A DNA stretch of 64,000 nucleotides, taken from assembly GCA_002307295.1 (NCBI GenBank), contig DBTY01000017.1, positions 124,001-188,000 of the forward strand. The letters run 5' to 3'. The notes under the pieces were generated by a model that was not told the origin of the DNA, searched no databases, and worked only from the letters and a program-made list of their open reading frames with translations. The position numbers were made by a program, and so were the translations under genes. Each line of letters begins with the position of its first letter. Positions within the stretch are counted from its first letter, which is position 1. The DNA is from Ignavibacteriales bacterium UBA1304 (GTDB lineage Bacteria > Bacteroidota > Ignavibacteria > Ignavibacteriales > Ignavibacteriaceae). Of this stretch, positions 16,755-26,389 are shown in pieces.

Positions 16755-19700
16755 ATGACGTTAACTGAACTATCAATTAAAAGACCATCGCTGATTATAA
16801 TAATCTTTGCCGCTTTGGCGGTTTTAGGATTCTTTAGTTTTAATCAGCTGCAATACGAGTTATTGCCTAAATTCAGCCCTCCGGTCGTAACTATTATGAC
16901 GACCTACCCGGGCGCTTCGCCTAATGAAGTGGAGACTGGCGTTACAAAGCTTATTGAAGACGCAGTTTCGGGTATGGACAAAGTGACGACTATAAGGTCA
17001 AGTTCTTATGAAGGAACTTCGTTTGTAACTATTGAATTTTCTTATGCTGCTAATATCGATTTTTCTCTTCAGGATACCCAACGTAAGGTTAATGAAGTAA
17101 TATCGCAGCTGCCTTCGGGATGTAAAAACCCGACTGTATCTAAAATTGCAATAGACGAGCTTCCTGTTTTAAGGATGGGTATTACAAGCAATCTTCCTGC
17201 AAAAGAATTTTATCAGTTTGTAAAAGATAAAGTTAAACCGCAGATTTCCAAAATCCCGGGAGTAGGACAGGTCCTTCTTGTAGGCGGAGATGAAAGAGAA
17301 ATTAAAGTAAACCTTGATTTGCAAAAACTAAAAGCATACGATTTATCAATTCTTCAGGTGAATCAGGCAATTAAAAACTCAAATCTTGACTTTCCAACGG
17401 GAAAGGTTAAAGATACCGACGGCCAGTTTATTGTAAGAGTAGCCGGTAAATTTAATTCTATTGAAGAGCTTCGTGCGCTTGTTATAGCAGAATCGAAAGC
17501 CGGCGGAGATATAAAACTTGGCGATATTGCCGAAATTGAAGACGGCGTAAAAGAGTATTCCAAACTCAGTAGAATTAACGGAATTACTTCTATTGGTATG
17601 AATGTGCAAAAACAGACTGACGGTAATACTGTTGAAGTAAGCAAGTTAGTCCGCGAAAAATTAGCTGAGCTGGAAAAACAATATTCATCGCAAAAATTGC
17701 ATTTCGATATCGCACAGGACGGTTCAATATTTACATCCGACTCTGCAAATGCGGTAAAAGAAGATTTGGCAATTGCAGTTGTTCTTGTGGCTATAGTGAT
17801 GCTTTTGTTCTTACACAGTATACGAAACTCAATAATAGTTATGGTTGCAATTCCAGCGTCTTTGGTTTCTACATTTGTAGCAATGTACGCAATGGGATTT
17901 ACGCTTAACATGATGACGCTTTTGGGGCTCTCGCTTGTTGTTGGTATTCTTGTGGACGACTCGATAGTGGTGCTGGAAAATATATATCATCACTTAGAAA
18001 TGGGCGAGGATAAAAAAACTGCCGCTCTTAAAGGAAGAAATGAAATTGGGTTTGCAGCTCTTGCTATTACATTTGTTGACGTGGCTGTGTTTCTGCCTCT
18101 TGCTTTAGTAAGCGGTATTATCGGCAATATAATGAGGCAGTTTGCTTTAGTAGTTGTGTTCTCAACTCTATTAAGTTTATTTGTATCGTTTACAGTTACT
18201 CCTATGCTTGCATCCAGATTTGCAAAATTGGAAAAACTAAACGCCGCAACTGTATTTGGTAAATTTTCACTTTGGTTTGAAGGATTGTTTAACAAGCTAA
18301 ACGAAACTTACGAAAAAGCCCTTAGATGGGGTTTAGCTAACAAAGGGAAAGTTGTAGCAATTTCAGCGGCTCTGTTTATAGCTTCGCTATCGCTTGCTCC
18401 TCTTGGATTTATTGGCAGCGAATTTATTGCAGTCGCCGATCAGGGACAATTTGCAGTTACGTTAGAACTCGATCCGGGCTCTACTCTTGAAAACACAAAT
18501 TATGTTTCGCAAAGAGTTGAAAGAATGCTTTCTGAAATGCCAGAAATTAAAAAAGTGTTTGTTAACGTGGGAGCTTCAAGCGAAGGAATTTTGAGCTCTT
18601 CTTCTAATAGAGTTTCGGAGCTTGACGTTACATTAGTCCCTAAAAACGAACGTAAAAAATCGACTGACGATATTAGTCAGGATATAAAACAGAGAGTGCA
18701 GCAGATGCCTGGCGTAACAGTTCGCGTAAATCCAATGGGAATTTTTGGAACTGCTAATCAGACTCCGATCCAGATGGTTGTAAGCGGAACAAATTTAGAA
18801 GATGTTCAGCAAACCGCGTCAATAGTTAAAAACATAACTAAAAAAGTCCAGGGCACGGCAGATGTAAGGTTATCTTCAGAAGATGGGAAACCTGAAACAA
18901 GAATAATTATTGATAGAGAAAAAATGACTAACCTGGGGCTTACAATTGCCGACGTTGGTTCTACTCTAAAAGTAGCTCTATCCGGAGACGACGACTCTAA
19001 ATTCAGGGACGGCCCTAATGAATACGATTTACGTGTAAATCTTGACCAGTTTGACCGTTCAAAAACAGAAGAAATTGGAAAACTTGTATTTACTAACAGA
19101 AAAGGACAGCAGGTTGAATTAGGTCAGTTTGCTTCGGTATTAAGAACAACTGGTCCTACGGTATTGCAGCGGGAAGAAAGAAACGCGGCAATAACGGTAT
19201 ATTCTCAGGTTGTCGGCAGAACAAGCGGTTCAATTACGGCTGATATTCAAAAGGAACTTGCAAAAACTAAAATACCAACAGGAGTTAACGTTTCTATGAG
19301 CGGAGACGTTAAGAATATGAAAGAATCATTCTCCAGTCTTGGGCTTGCTCTTTTTGCCGCAATACTATTTACTTATATGATTATGGTTGCGTTGTACGAT
19401 TCGTTCATATATCCATTTGTAGTGTTGTTCTCCGTTCCGGTTGCAATGGTTGGCGCAATGCTTGCGCTTGCATTAACTATGAAGTCGCTAAGTATCTTTT
19501 CAATACTTGGAATACTGATGCTTGTGGGGCTTGTATCTAAAAATGCAATTCTGTTGGTAGATAGAACAAATCAGAAAAGAGCTGAGGGAGAATCTGTTTA
19601 TGATTCTTTAATAGACGCGGGTAAAACCAGACTTAGACCTATTCTTATGACCACGCTTACCATGGTTTTTGGTATGCTGCCTATAGCGCTTTCAACCAGC

Positions 19701-19919
19701 GCAGGAGCCGAATGGAAATCGGGCTTAGCCTGGGCGTTAATAGGAGGATTAACAAGTTCATTGGCTCTAACTTTAGTACTTGTTCCGGTAGTTTACTCAA
19801 AATTTGAAGAATGGAGAGAAACTATTCCTGCTTTCTTCAGAAAACTTTTCAAAATGAAGCAGGAAAAAGAAGAGAAGCTTCCATCCTCGCTTCCGGATGT
19901 AGATTTTCAGGAAGATTAA
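16755..19919 (+). CDS. RND family (HAE1-type) efflux transporter permease, AcrB/MdtB-like
   Basis: This is the inner-membrane proton-driven pump. At 1054 residues it has the two-fold RND layout with twelve transmembrane segments and two large periplasmic loops. The proton-relay residues can be seen: Asp401-Asp402 in 'GLSLVVGILVDDSIVVLENI' (TM4) and Lys929 in 'GLVSKNAILLVDRTNQKRAE' (TM10). The start 'MTLTELSIKRPSLIIIIFAA' is typical. The sequence supports a multidrug or hydrophobic-compound role, but the substrate is unknown. A strong terminator follows within 60 bp, so it is the last gene of the operon. Confidence 0.95.
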   Translation: MTLTELSIKRPSLIIIIFAALAVLGFFSFNQLQYELLPKFSPPVVTIMTTYPGASPNEVETGVTKLIEDAVSGMDKVTTIRSSSYEGTSFVTIEFSYAANIDFSLQDTQRKVNEVISQLPSGCKNPTVSKIAIDELPVLRMGITSNLPAKEFYQFVKDKVKPQISKIPGVGQVLLVGGDEREIKVNLDLQKLKAYDLSILQVNQAIKNSNLDFPTGKVKDTDGQFIVRVAGKFNSIEELRALVIAESKAGGDIKLGDIAEIEDGVKEYSKLSRINGITSIGMNVQKQTDGNTVEVSKLVREKLAELEKQYSSQKLHFDIAQDGSIFTSDSANAVKEDLAIAVVLVAIVMLLFLHSIRNSIIVMVAIPASLVSTFVAMYAMGFTLNMMTLLGLSLVVGILVDDSIVVLENIYHHLEMGEDKKTAALKGRNEIGFAALAITFVDVAVFLPLALVSGIIGNIMRQFALVVVFSTLLSLFVSFTVTPMLASRFAKLEKLNAATVFGKFSLWFEGLFNKLNETYEKALRWGLANKGKVVAISAALFIASLSLAPLGFIGSEFIAVADQGQFAVTLELDPGSTLENTNYVSQRVERMLSEMPEIKKVFVNVGASSEGILSSSSNRVSELDVTLVPKNERKKSTDDISQDIKQRVQQMPGVTVRVNPMGIFGTANQTPIQMVVSGTNLEDVQQTASIVKNITKKVQGTADVRLSSEDGKPETRIIIDREKMTNLGLTIADVGSTLKVALSGDDDSKFRDGPNEYDLRVNLDQFDRSKTEEIGKLVFTNRKGQQVELGQFASVLRTTGPTVLQREERNAAITVYSQVVGRTSGSITADIQKELAKTKIPTGVNVSMSGDVKNMKESFSSLGLALFAAILFTYMIMVALYDSFIYPFVVLFSVPVAMVGAMLALALTMKSLSIFSILGILMLVGLVSKNAILLVDRTNQKRAEGESVYDSLIDAGKTRLRPILMTTLTMVFGMLPIALSTSAGAEWKSGLAWALIGGLTSSLALTLVLVPVVYSKFEEWRETIPAFFRKLFKMKQEKEEKLPSSLPDVDFQED

Positions 19920-19947
19920 TTCTTTTTAGTAAAATATTCTTTCTTAA

Positions 19948-19978
19948 GCAGAGGCGTAAAAACCCTCTGCTTTTTTTT
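19948..19978 (+). terminator. Rho-independent terminator after the RND operon
   Basis: The stem GCAGAGG (19948-19954) pairs with CCTCTGC (19964-19970), with a 9-nt loop, and is followed directly by eight T residues. The position 29 bp after the RND pump stop fits the end of the efflux operon. Confidence 0.9.
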
Positions 19979-20205
19979 GCTTTTTGGGAGAGGGGATATA
20001 AATATAGTAAATAAATTAAAATTTTCATCCCCCAAAACGATAATACTGGAATAGCTTTCACAATCCCGAAATAAAACTAACAAAGGAAAACTAAATAAGA
20101 ATATGATATGTTGGGTTATAAAGACAATAAAATAATTTTACAAAAATGACATTTATTTCAAAAAATCTTATTTTGAGAATTTTTTTTTACAAATTTTAGT
20201 CTATT

Positions 20206-20237
20206 TTGACAAAAAATCAGTAATTCTACGTATACAC
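20206..20237 (+). promoter_or_regulatory. Candidate promoter of the histidine kinase cluster
   Basis: TTGACA (20206-20211) lies 19 bp before TATACA (20231-20236). It sits about 110 bp before the kinase start in an AT-rich gap (19979-20345) that holds nothing else I can support. The spacing is longer than ideal and the -10 only partly fits the phylum consensus. Confidence 0.35.
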
Positions 20238-20345
20238 TTTTGCATTAATATTAAGTATATTGATATTGGTAGAAAATATAAGCGCAGGGAATTAAGTCAT
20301 AATGTCGAAGTTGAAAGATTCACATTAGAAATATAAATAGGGAAA

Positions 20346-21470
20346 ATGAAAGAGATATCCATTTATGGCAATCAAAAATTCTTTGATTCGGTAATTAATG
20401 CAGTAAGGCATCCGGTTTTTGTAAAAGACAGCGGCCATAGATTTGTTTTTGTTAATGAAGCGTTTTGCAATATGTATAGTTTCAAGCAAGAGCAAATAAT
20501 TGGTAAGTTGGGGCGAGAGTTGTTTGATGCGCCATGCAATAGAATTTTGGAAGAACACGATAATATTGTGCTTGAAACAGGAATTGAAAATACAGATGAG
20601 CGGCATTTTACAGATTCGGAAAATATTAAGCGAAAAGTACAGATCAGGAAAACGCTTTATACTAGCAATACTGGCGAAAAACTGATAATTGGGACTATAA
20701 ACGACATTACAAACATCAAAGAGGCTGAAATATTTCTGGATCGCGCGGTTGAAAAGCAAAAACAGGCTGATAAAGTGCAGACAAACCTCATTTCGATGCT
20801 TTCGCATGAATTCAGAACGCCGTTGACTCTTATTATGTCGTCGACTGAAATAATGGAACAATATGGTAAAGAATTAACGCCAAACGAAAAAGGACGGTTC
20901 TTTTCTAATATTTATGCAGGCATAAAGAAAATGATTGGAATGCTTGACGATATATCGGTTCTTGGACGTGATGATTTAGAAGATTCAATTTCGCAACTTG
21001 AAAAATTCAATCTTGAAACGCTTTGTTTGGATATAATAAGAGAAATTGAAGTTCGTTTTTCAGTTAAAGACGTAATCAGTTTTAAAAACCTTTCCAGCTA
21101 TAGTTATTTAGCTTTAGATGAAAAAGCAATACGCCAAATACTTACCAATCTTCTTTCAAATGCAATTAAGTATTCTGCCAGAAATAAACTTGATAAAAGA
21201 GTTAATTTTGAATTAAGAACAGACTCTGAATATGTGACTTTTGTAATTGAAGACAACGGAATTGGGCTGCCAGAAGAAGAACAGGCAAGATTGTTTGAAC
21301 CGTTTTACCGGGGTTCAAATAATGAAGGCATTCCCGGTAATGGCCTTGGGCTGGCAATTGTTAAAAAGTCAGTTGAGCGGTATTCCGGTATAATTAAGTT
21401 TAGAAGCGTTAACGGAAGCGGTACGACATTTACAGTAAAAATTCCTATTGAAAAGGAAAAAGCAAGATAA
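20346..21470 (+). CDS. PAS domain sensor histidine kinase
   Basis: The 374-residue protein has a PAS sensor domain ('FDSVINAVRHPVFVKDSGHR' onward, about 14-125), then a HisKA dimerisation domain with the phospho-accepting His154 in 'ISMLSHEFRTPLTLIMSSTE'. A HATPase_c domain follows, with the N box 'QILTNLLSNAIKYSA', 'IEDNGIGLPEEEQARLFEPF' and 'GNGLGLAIVKKSVERY'. There are no membrane segments, so it is a cytoplasmic sensor. The PAS ligand cannot be inferred. It heads a cluster with a receiver-kinase hybrid (33 bp downstream) and an NtrC-type regulator, its probable phosphorelay partners. Confidence 0.92.
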   Translation: MKEISIYGNQKFFDSVINAVRHPVFVKDSGHRFVFVNEAFCNMYSFKQEQIIGKLGRELFDAPCNRILEEHDNIVLETGIENTDERHFTDSENIKRKVQIRKTLYTSNTGEKLIIGTINDITNIKEAEIFLDRAVEKQKQADKVQTNLISMLSHEFRTPLTLIMSSTEIMEQYGKELTPNEKGRFFSNIYAGIKKMIGMLDDISVLGRDDLEDSISQLEKFNLETLCLDIIREIEVRFSVKDVISFKNLSSYSYLALDEKAIRQILTNLLSNAIKYSARNKLDKRVNFELRTDSEYVTFVIEDNGIGLPEEEQARLFEPFYRGSNNEGIPGNGLGLAIVKKSVERYSGIIKFRSVNGSGTTFTVKIPIEKEKAR

Positions 21471-21502
21471 TAAAACTAAAAGTAACGGCAAAAAGCGCTT
21501 TA

Positions 21503-22945
21503 ATGAAAAAAATATTAGTAATAGACGATGACGATTCTATAAGGGCTAATATAGAAATGATTCTCTCCCATGAATTTTACAATCCTATTCTTGCAAGAAA
21601 CGGATTAGAGGGGATAGAATTAGCTAAAAAAGAAATTCCGGATTTAATCATCTGTGATGTAATAATGCCAGGCTGCGATGGCTTTAAAGTGCTTGCATCA
21701 TTAAGGAGCTATCCGCATACGTCTCTAATTCCTTTTATTTTTCTTACGGGCAAATCGGAAAGAGCCGACCTGCGTAAAGGAATGACGCTGGGCGGAGACG
21801 ATTACCTGACAAAACCTTTTAAAATGTCTGAACTGCTTGAAGCGGTAAATATACAGCTTATTAAACATGAAAATATAGTTGAACTTGCAGAAAACGCTCA
21901 ATGGGAAAGCGAAGAAAGATTTAAATCCATATTTAATTATGCTCCCCTTGGAATGGCGCTTAGCAATCCGGTTGGGGAAATAATAAAAGCTAATAAAACA
22001 TACTGCGAAATTCTGAATTATTCGTTAGATGAATTTCTTTCTATGACTGTTAGCAAGATAACCGCTCCGGAAGATGTGGACGAAGTGGTGGCGTTAAACG
22101 AAAAAGTGAAACGGGGCGAAATAAAAAATTACACTATAGAAAAACGAAGCCTCCGGAAAGGAGGAGATAAAGTGTGGGTATCGCTTTCTGTTTCGGGAGT
22201 TTATAAAAAAAATGGCGAATTATTGTTCTTTATCTCGATGGCGCAGGATATTACTGAAAGAAAGAAACAAGAAATTGAGTCCATTAAAGCAGAACGTTTA
22301 GTTACAATTGGCAGAATGGCCGCTATGTTGACGCACGAAATTAAAACTCCGCTTACTTCAATCCAGATGAATGCGGATTTACTTTCTGCTACTGCCGCAG
22401 CTACTGATAAAAATAAAAAATCGGTTGGAATTATTAAAAAAGAAGCTAAACGGCTGACAAATTTAGTAAAAGACGTTTTACAGTTTGCAAATCAGATGGA
22501 TTTAGTAAAAAGCGAATTTAATCTGCATACTTTTTTTGAAGACATTGCTTTTTCGTTTGAAAGTATAATTGCTCCAGTTGATATCCGTTTGGAAAATAAA
22601 GTTGAAGGGATACTGTTTACTGGCGATTATGAGCGGCTTAATTCCGCTTTTTCGGGGCTTATAAATAATTCTATCGAGGCGGTTTCAGAGAATGGAGTGA
22701 TCGAAATAACTTCCGAGAATAATTGTTTGGAGGGACTTCTAGTTATTCGTATAAAAGATAGCGGATGCGGAATAAAAGACAACTCTAAAATATTTGAGCC
22801 TTTTTTTACTACCAAGGCTTCGGGCACCGGGCTTGGTTTAATTATAGCGCAAAAAATATTTCAGCAGCATTCTGGCAAAATGGAGCTAAAGTCTTCTGTC
22901 CCTGGCGAAACTATTTTTGAAATTACATTTTTAATTAAAGGGTAA
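21503..22945 (+). CDS. Hybrid signalling protein: N-terminal receiver, PAS, histidine kinase
   Basis: The 480-residue protein starts with a receiver domain ('KKILVIDDDDSIRANIEMIL', phospho-acceptor Asp52 in 'IICDVIMPG', 'DYLTKPF'). A PAS domain follows ('FKSIFNYAPLGMALSNPVGE' onward), then a histidine kinase with His278 in 'MLTHEIKTPLTSIQMNADLL' and an ATPase domain ending 'ASGTGLGLIIAQKIFQQHSG'. A receiver placed before the kinase, rather than after it, suggests that an upstream kinase, perhaps its neighbour, controls its activity. The protein is cytoplasmic. The next gene starts two bases after its stop. Confidence 0.92.
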   Translation: MKKILVIDDDDSIRANIEMILSHEFYNPILARNGLEGIELAKKEIPDLIICDVIMPGCDGFKVLASLRSYPHTSLIPFIFLTGKSERADLRKGMTLGGDDYLTKPFKMSELLEAVNIQLIKHENIVELAENAQWESEERFKSIFNYAPLGMALSNPVGEIIKANKTYCEILNYSLDEFLSMTVSKITAPEDVDEVVALNEKVKRGEIKNYTIEKRSLRKGGDKVWVSLSVSGVYKKNGELLFFISMAQDITERKKQEIESIKAERLVTIGRMAAMLTHEIKTPLTSIQMNADLLSATAAATDKNKKSVGIIKKEAKRLTNLVKDVLQFANQMDLVKSEFNLHTFFEDIAFSFESIIAPVDIRLENKVEGILFTGDYERLNSAFSGLINNSIEAVSENGVIEITSENNCLEGLLVIRIKDSGCGIKDNSKIFEPFFTTKASGTGLGLIIAQKIFQQHSGKMELKSSVPGETIFEITFLIKG

Positions 22946-22947
22946 AG

Positions 22948-24306
22948 ATGGAAACTATTCTTATTATTGACGATGATGAATCAATCCGCGATACGCTTGA
23001 GATTTTTATTGGCGAACTCGGATATAAAGCTCATATCGCAAAAAATGGAAGAGCGGGGCTGGAACTTCTTGAAAAAATCCATCCCGATCTTGTGCTTACG
23101 GATCTCAAAATGCCGGAAATGGATGGTCTTGAAGTGCTGAAAGCAGTAAAGGAGTTTGACGATCATATTCAGGTGATATTAATTACAGCCTATGAAGACA
23201 TTAACTCCACTATTAAAGCTATGCAGCTTGGCGCTTACGATTATACCGAAAAGCCAATTGAAAGCGACCGGCTTAAACTGACAATAAAAAGAGCCCTTGA
23301 AAGCAAGAAACTAAGCGAGCGTTTATCTGAAACAATTTCCGGCGATACGCAGGAATATCAGATGGAAAACAGCCTTGTAGGTAAAACAAGGGAAATGAAA
23401 GAAATTTATAAAAAAATTGGAATGATTTCTTCCAGCAAAATCAACATATTGATTCAGGGGGAAAGCGGAACAGGAAAAGAATTAGTTACAAAAATTATTC
23501 ATTATAGCGGTATTACTAAGTTGCACCCTTTTGTGCCGGTTAACTGTACCGCTCTTACCGAAACTCTATTAGAAAGCGAACTTTTCGGACATGTAAAAGG
23601 AGCCTTTACCGGAGCCGTTAGGGATAAAAAAGGAAAGTTTGAACTTGCAGGCGAAGGAACAATATTTTTGGATGAAATATCGGAAATCTCCCCAAATTTG
23701 CAGGTTAAATTGCTAAGAGTGATTCAGGAAAAAGAGTTTGAGCGCGTTGGAGGCGAAGCTACGGTTCCGCTTAAAGCCCGTATAATTGCAGCAACTAACA
23801 GAAATTTGAGCGAATTAGTGGCTGAAGGTAAATTCCGCGAAGATTTATTTTATAGATTAAGCGTTTTTACAATTGATATACCGCCTCTAAGAGAAAGAAA
23901 GGAAGACATTCCTGTTTTGGTCGTCCATTTTCTAAATAAAATTGACCGTCTGCTTCATAAAAGGGTAAGGAAAATTCCTTATGAAGTAATGGAAATGCTG
24001 GAAAATTATGAGTGGGTTGGAAACGTTAGAGAACTTGAAAATACTTTGACTCAGGCGGTTGTGCTGGCAAAAGGAGACGTTCTTGAAAAGGAAAATATTC
24101 TTCTGCGTAAATCGCCAGGGCAGCCTGTGCAAAGCGGATTTGCAAATTTTGCCGGTATGAGCCTTTCGGCGGTGGAAAAAGTTCACATCCAGCATGTGCT
24201 TGACAGTCTGAAATGGGATAAAACAAAAGCGGCTGAAGTTTTGGGGATATCAAAACCAACTCTATATAATAAAATTCAGCTTTATAGTCTAACTGAATCT
24301 GAGTGA
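22948..24306 (+). CDS. Sigma-54-dependent response regulator (NtrC family)
   Basis: The 452-residue protein has a receiver domain with Asp52 ('LTDLKMPEMDG'). A sigma-54-interacting AAA+ domain follows, with Walker A GESGTGKE at 171-178 and the sigma-54 contact loop GAFTGA at 218-223. A Fis-type helix-turn-helix ends it ('WDKTKAAEVLGISKPTLYNK'). When phosphorylated it should activate sigma-54 promoters. The start is two bases after the hybrid kinase stops, so the two are translationally coupled and almost certainly a cognate pair. Its targets cannot be seen in this window. Confidence 0.95.
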   Translation: METILIIDDDESIRDTLEIFIGELGYKAHIAKNGRAGLELLEKIHPDLVLTDLKMPEMDGLEVLKAVKEFDDHIQVILITAYEDINSTIKAMQLGAYDYTEKPIESDRLKLTIKRALESKKLSERLSETISGDTQEYQMENSLVGKTREMKEIYKKIGMISSSKINILIQGESGTGKELVTKIIHYSGITKLHPFVPVNCTALTETLLESELFGHVKGAFTGAVRDKKGKFELAGEGTIFLDEISEISPNLQVKLLRVIQEKEFERVGGEATVPLKARIIAATNRNLSELVAEGKFREDLFYRLSVFTIDIPPLRERKEDIPVLVVHFLNKIDRLLHKRVRKIPYEVMEMLENYEWVGNVRELENTLTQAVVLAKGDVLEKENILLRKSPGQPVQSGFANFAGMSLSAVEKVHIQHVLDSLKWDKTKAAEVLGISKPTLYNKIQLYSLTESE

Positions 24307-24391
24307 AAAGGGGGGGAATTGTACGCAATAAATTTATAATCGCTCACTTTCCGCCAAATTTCGGCTTATTGCCTTGGGCTCCTTTTGTTTG

Positions 24392-24399
24392 TATATTTG
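24392..24399 (+). promoter_or_regulatory. Candidate Bacteroidota-type -10 element
   Basis: TATATTTG matches the phylum consensus TAnnTTTG. It lies 25 bp before the ATG at 24425 and inside the reading frame that would extend the next kinase upstream. This argues for the downstream ATG and for a promoter separate from the NtrC gene. Confidence 0.5.
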
Positions 24400-24424
24400 G
24401 CGCTTAAATATTTATAATGAGCCA

Positions 24425-25579
24425 ATGGAATTAGAACAAAAGTCCTCCAAAGAGTTAATAGAGATTATTAAACAATTAGAGAATAAGAACGCGGGTCTCC
24501 GGAAAGAAATAACCATTTATAAACAAATCTGGGATAAATCATTTGACGGAATGCGGCTTGTTGATAAGGACGGTTCTATTCTGCTTGTTAATAATGCTTT
24601 ATGCTGGATGCTGGAAAAATCAAAAAACGAATTAGAGGGGGAAGATTATACTGTTTGTTATGCGCCTGAGCGCCGAGAAGAAATGATGGAAAGACAGAAA
24701 AATAGATTTTCGATGCACACCTTTGAACCTCAGTTCGATAAATTACAAACATTGTGGAATGGTAAAAAAGTCTGGTTTGAACTTTCCAATTCTTTCATCG
24801 ATCTAAATGATAATGAACAATTGCTTCTAAGTATATTTAGAGATATTTCTGTTTCCAAAGATGCTGAGAAAAAACTAAAAGAATTAATTTCGAGCAAAGA
24901 CAAGTTTTTCTCAATCATTGCGCACGATCTTAAAAGTCCTTTTCAGGGCTTGCTTGGTTTTTCCGATATCTTATCGGAAGATTTTGATACTCTTTCAAAT
25001 GAAGAGATTAAATCGTTTATTGGTAATATCGCCCAGTCCGCCCGGAATTTATTTAATCTATTGCAAAACCTTTTAGAATGGTCGCGTCTCCAAACAGATA
25101 GAATTGATTATAATCCAGCACAATTAGATTTATATGAGGAAGTATCTTCTGTTTTGGAGCTTGTTTCGGGGAATGCTGTTAATAAAAAAATTGCGTTAAT
25201 AAATGAAGTCGCAAAAAAGACTTTTGTTTTTGCTGACGATAATATGCTCCGCTCAATTTGCCAGAACTTAGTTTCAAACGCTATAAAGTTTACCCGTCCC
25301 GGCGGCGAAATAAAAATTACCGCATCTGAAGGGAAAAACAATTTTATCCGGATTGCCGTAGCGGATAACGGCGTTGGCATACGGGAAGGCGATTTGGATA
25401 AATTATTCAGAATTGACGTAACGCATACTACTAAAGGCACCGCAAATGAAACAGGAACTGGGCTTGGACTAATTATAATAAAAGAAATGGTAGAGCGTCA
25501 TGGAGGCGAAATCTGGGTAAATAGCGTATATGGTCAGGGCTCAGAATTTGTTTTTACTCTGCCAAAACAAAAATCTTAA
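24425..25579 (+). CDS. PAS domain sensor histidine kinase
   Basis: I choose the ATG at 24425 over a TTG 51 bp upstream, because the candidate -10 box at 24392 falls in the extension and the extension is not family-like. The 384-residue protein starts with a short coiled coil ('KSSKELIEIIKQLENKNAGL') and a PAS domain. Its HisKA domain has His167 in 'FSIIAHDLKSPFQGLLGFSD', and the ATPase domain contains 'GTGLGLIIIKEMVERHGGEI'. There is no membrane segment. It has no response regulator of its own nearby and may feed the NtrC-type protein. It is in a separate transcription unit from the other two kinases. Confidence 0.9.
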   Translation: MELEQKSSKELIEIIKQLENKNAGLRKEITIYKQIWDKSFDGMRLVDKDGSILLVNNALCWMLEKSKNELEGEDYTVCYAPERREEMMERQKNRFSMHTFEPQFDKLQTLWNGKKVWFELSNSFIDLNDNEQLLLSIFRDISVSKDAEKKLKELISSKDKFFSIIAHDLKSPFQGLLGFSDILSEDFDTLSNEEIKSFIGNIAQSARNLFNLLQNLLEWSRLQTDRIDYNPAQLDLYEEVSSVLELVSGNAVNKKIALINEVAKKTFVFADDNMLRSICQNLVSNAIKFTRPGGEIKITASEGKNNFIRIAVADNGVGIREGDLDKLFRIDVTHTTKGTANETGTGLGLIIIKEMVERHGGEIWVNSVYGQGSEFVFTLPKQKS

Positions 25580-25614
25580 ATTAAATTTTACAAAACTTAA
25601 AACCCTCAAGGCAA

Positions 25615-25639
25615 GCGCGGGCTGGGGAGCCCACGCTAC
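25615..25639 (-). repeat. REP-like hairpin with GTAG foot
   Basis: On the minus strand the sequence reads GTAG followed by CGTGGGCT...AGCCCGCG, a GC-rich hairpin with one mismatch in the stem. The 5' GTAG tetranucleotide is the feature recognised by REP-associated tyrosine transposases. It lies between a kinase gene and a convergent lipoprotein gene. Confidence 0.6.
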
Positions 25640-25694
25640 AAAAACATACTACTATTTAGCTATCCTTTTTAGGTTTTGCTTAACCGGCATATTA

Positions 25695-26372
25695 TTATTT
25701 CCGTTTAAGTAACTTCAATACATCTGCTTTTGACAAAGTTGGAAATGGTCTTAATTGATAAGGCGAATACATAGTATCTGCTAAAATTTTATCTATAAGC
25801 TTAAGAGCTAATTCGTTTTCGGTCTTGTCGCTGCTCTCTATTTTTATAAGTCGCCTAAAATTATCACCTTCTTGCCGAAAACGCATTATGACGCCAAATT
25901 CAGGAACATAATATACTTCATCAGGTAATGACGTATTGTTGACTTCAAAACCTGTGACGCAATATTCCTTATTATCGACTTTAAATATTTTTGAACCGTT
26001 ATACTGGGTTTGATTTACTATATAAGGACAGCGAAACTTATCCATAAGACCATTCTCGTATGTATTAGTATGCACTTCTCTATCTTTTTTTGTATAAATA
26101 ATCTCTGTTGAATCATTCGATCTGACCCCAATAGTTTCCTTTTTATGAACCACGGTTAATTTTTTTATTTGGCCATACAGCAATACTGTGGCAAAATAAG
26201 AGCTGTCATTTTTATCGTTTTTTTCTAAAATTAATGTATCTTTTATATTTAATGATTTGCCTTTTATAGTGTAATAATCATAAATATAAATTTTCCTTTC
26301 TTTTTTAGCGCCGCATCCGCAAATAAAAAGAAAAATGATAAAACAAATACTTAAAGTTCACCATCTCATCAT
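25695..26372 (-). pseudogene. Putative lipoprotein gene interrupted by a TGA at codon 5
   Basis: On the minus strand a GGAGG ribosome-binding site is followed by ATG ATG AGA TGG TGA. The same frame then continues for 221 more codons. Straight after the TGA comes a lipoprotein-like signal ('LSICFIIFLFICGCG' then 'AKKERK'), so this looks like one lipoprotein gene with a nonsense codon, or a sequencing error. The first usable start after the TGA is a TTG at 26183, which would drop the signal and 63 codons. The mature part has no family I recognise; it ends 'LSKADVLKLLKRK'. If TGA were Trp or mutated, it would encode a lipoprotein of about 225 residues. Confidence 0.6.
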
Positions 26373-26389
26373 TAACCTCCTTTATTTTT

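Noticed and set aside
17363..17911. 182-codon minus-strand frame inside the RND pump gene
   Set aside because: It is antisense to well-conserved RND sequence and has no start context; a shadow frame.
20325..20861. 178-codon minus-strand frame opposite the first PAS kinase
   Set aside because: It is antisense to conserved PAS and HisKA codons and lacks any recognisable domain.
24374..24424. Upstream TTG start for the third PAS kinase
   Set aside because: A Bacteroidota-type -10 box lies within this segment and the added residues are not family-like.
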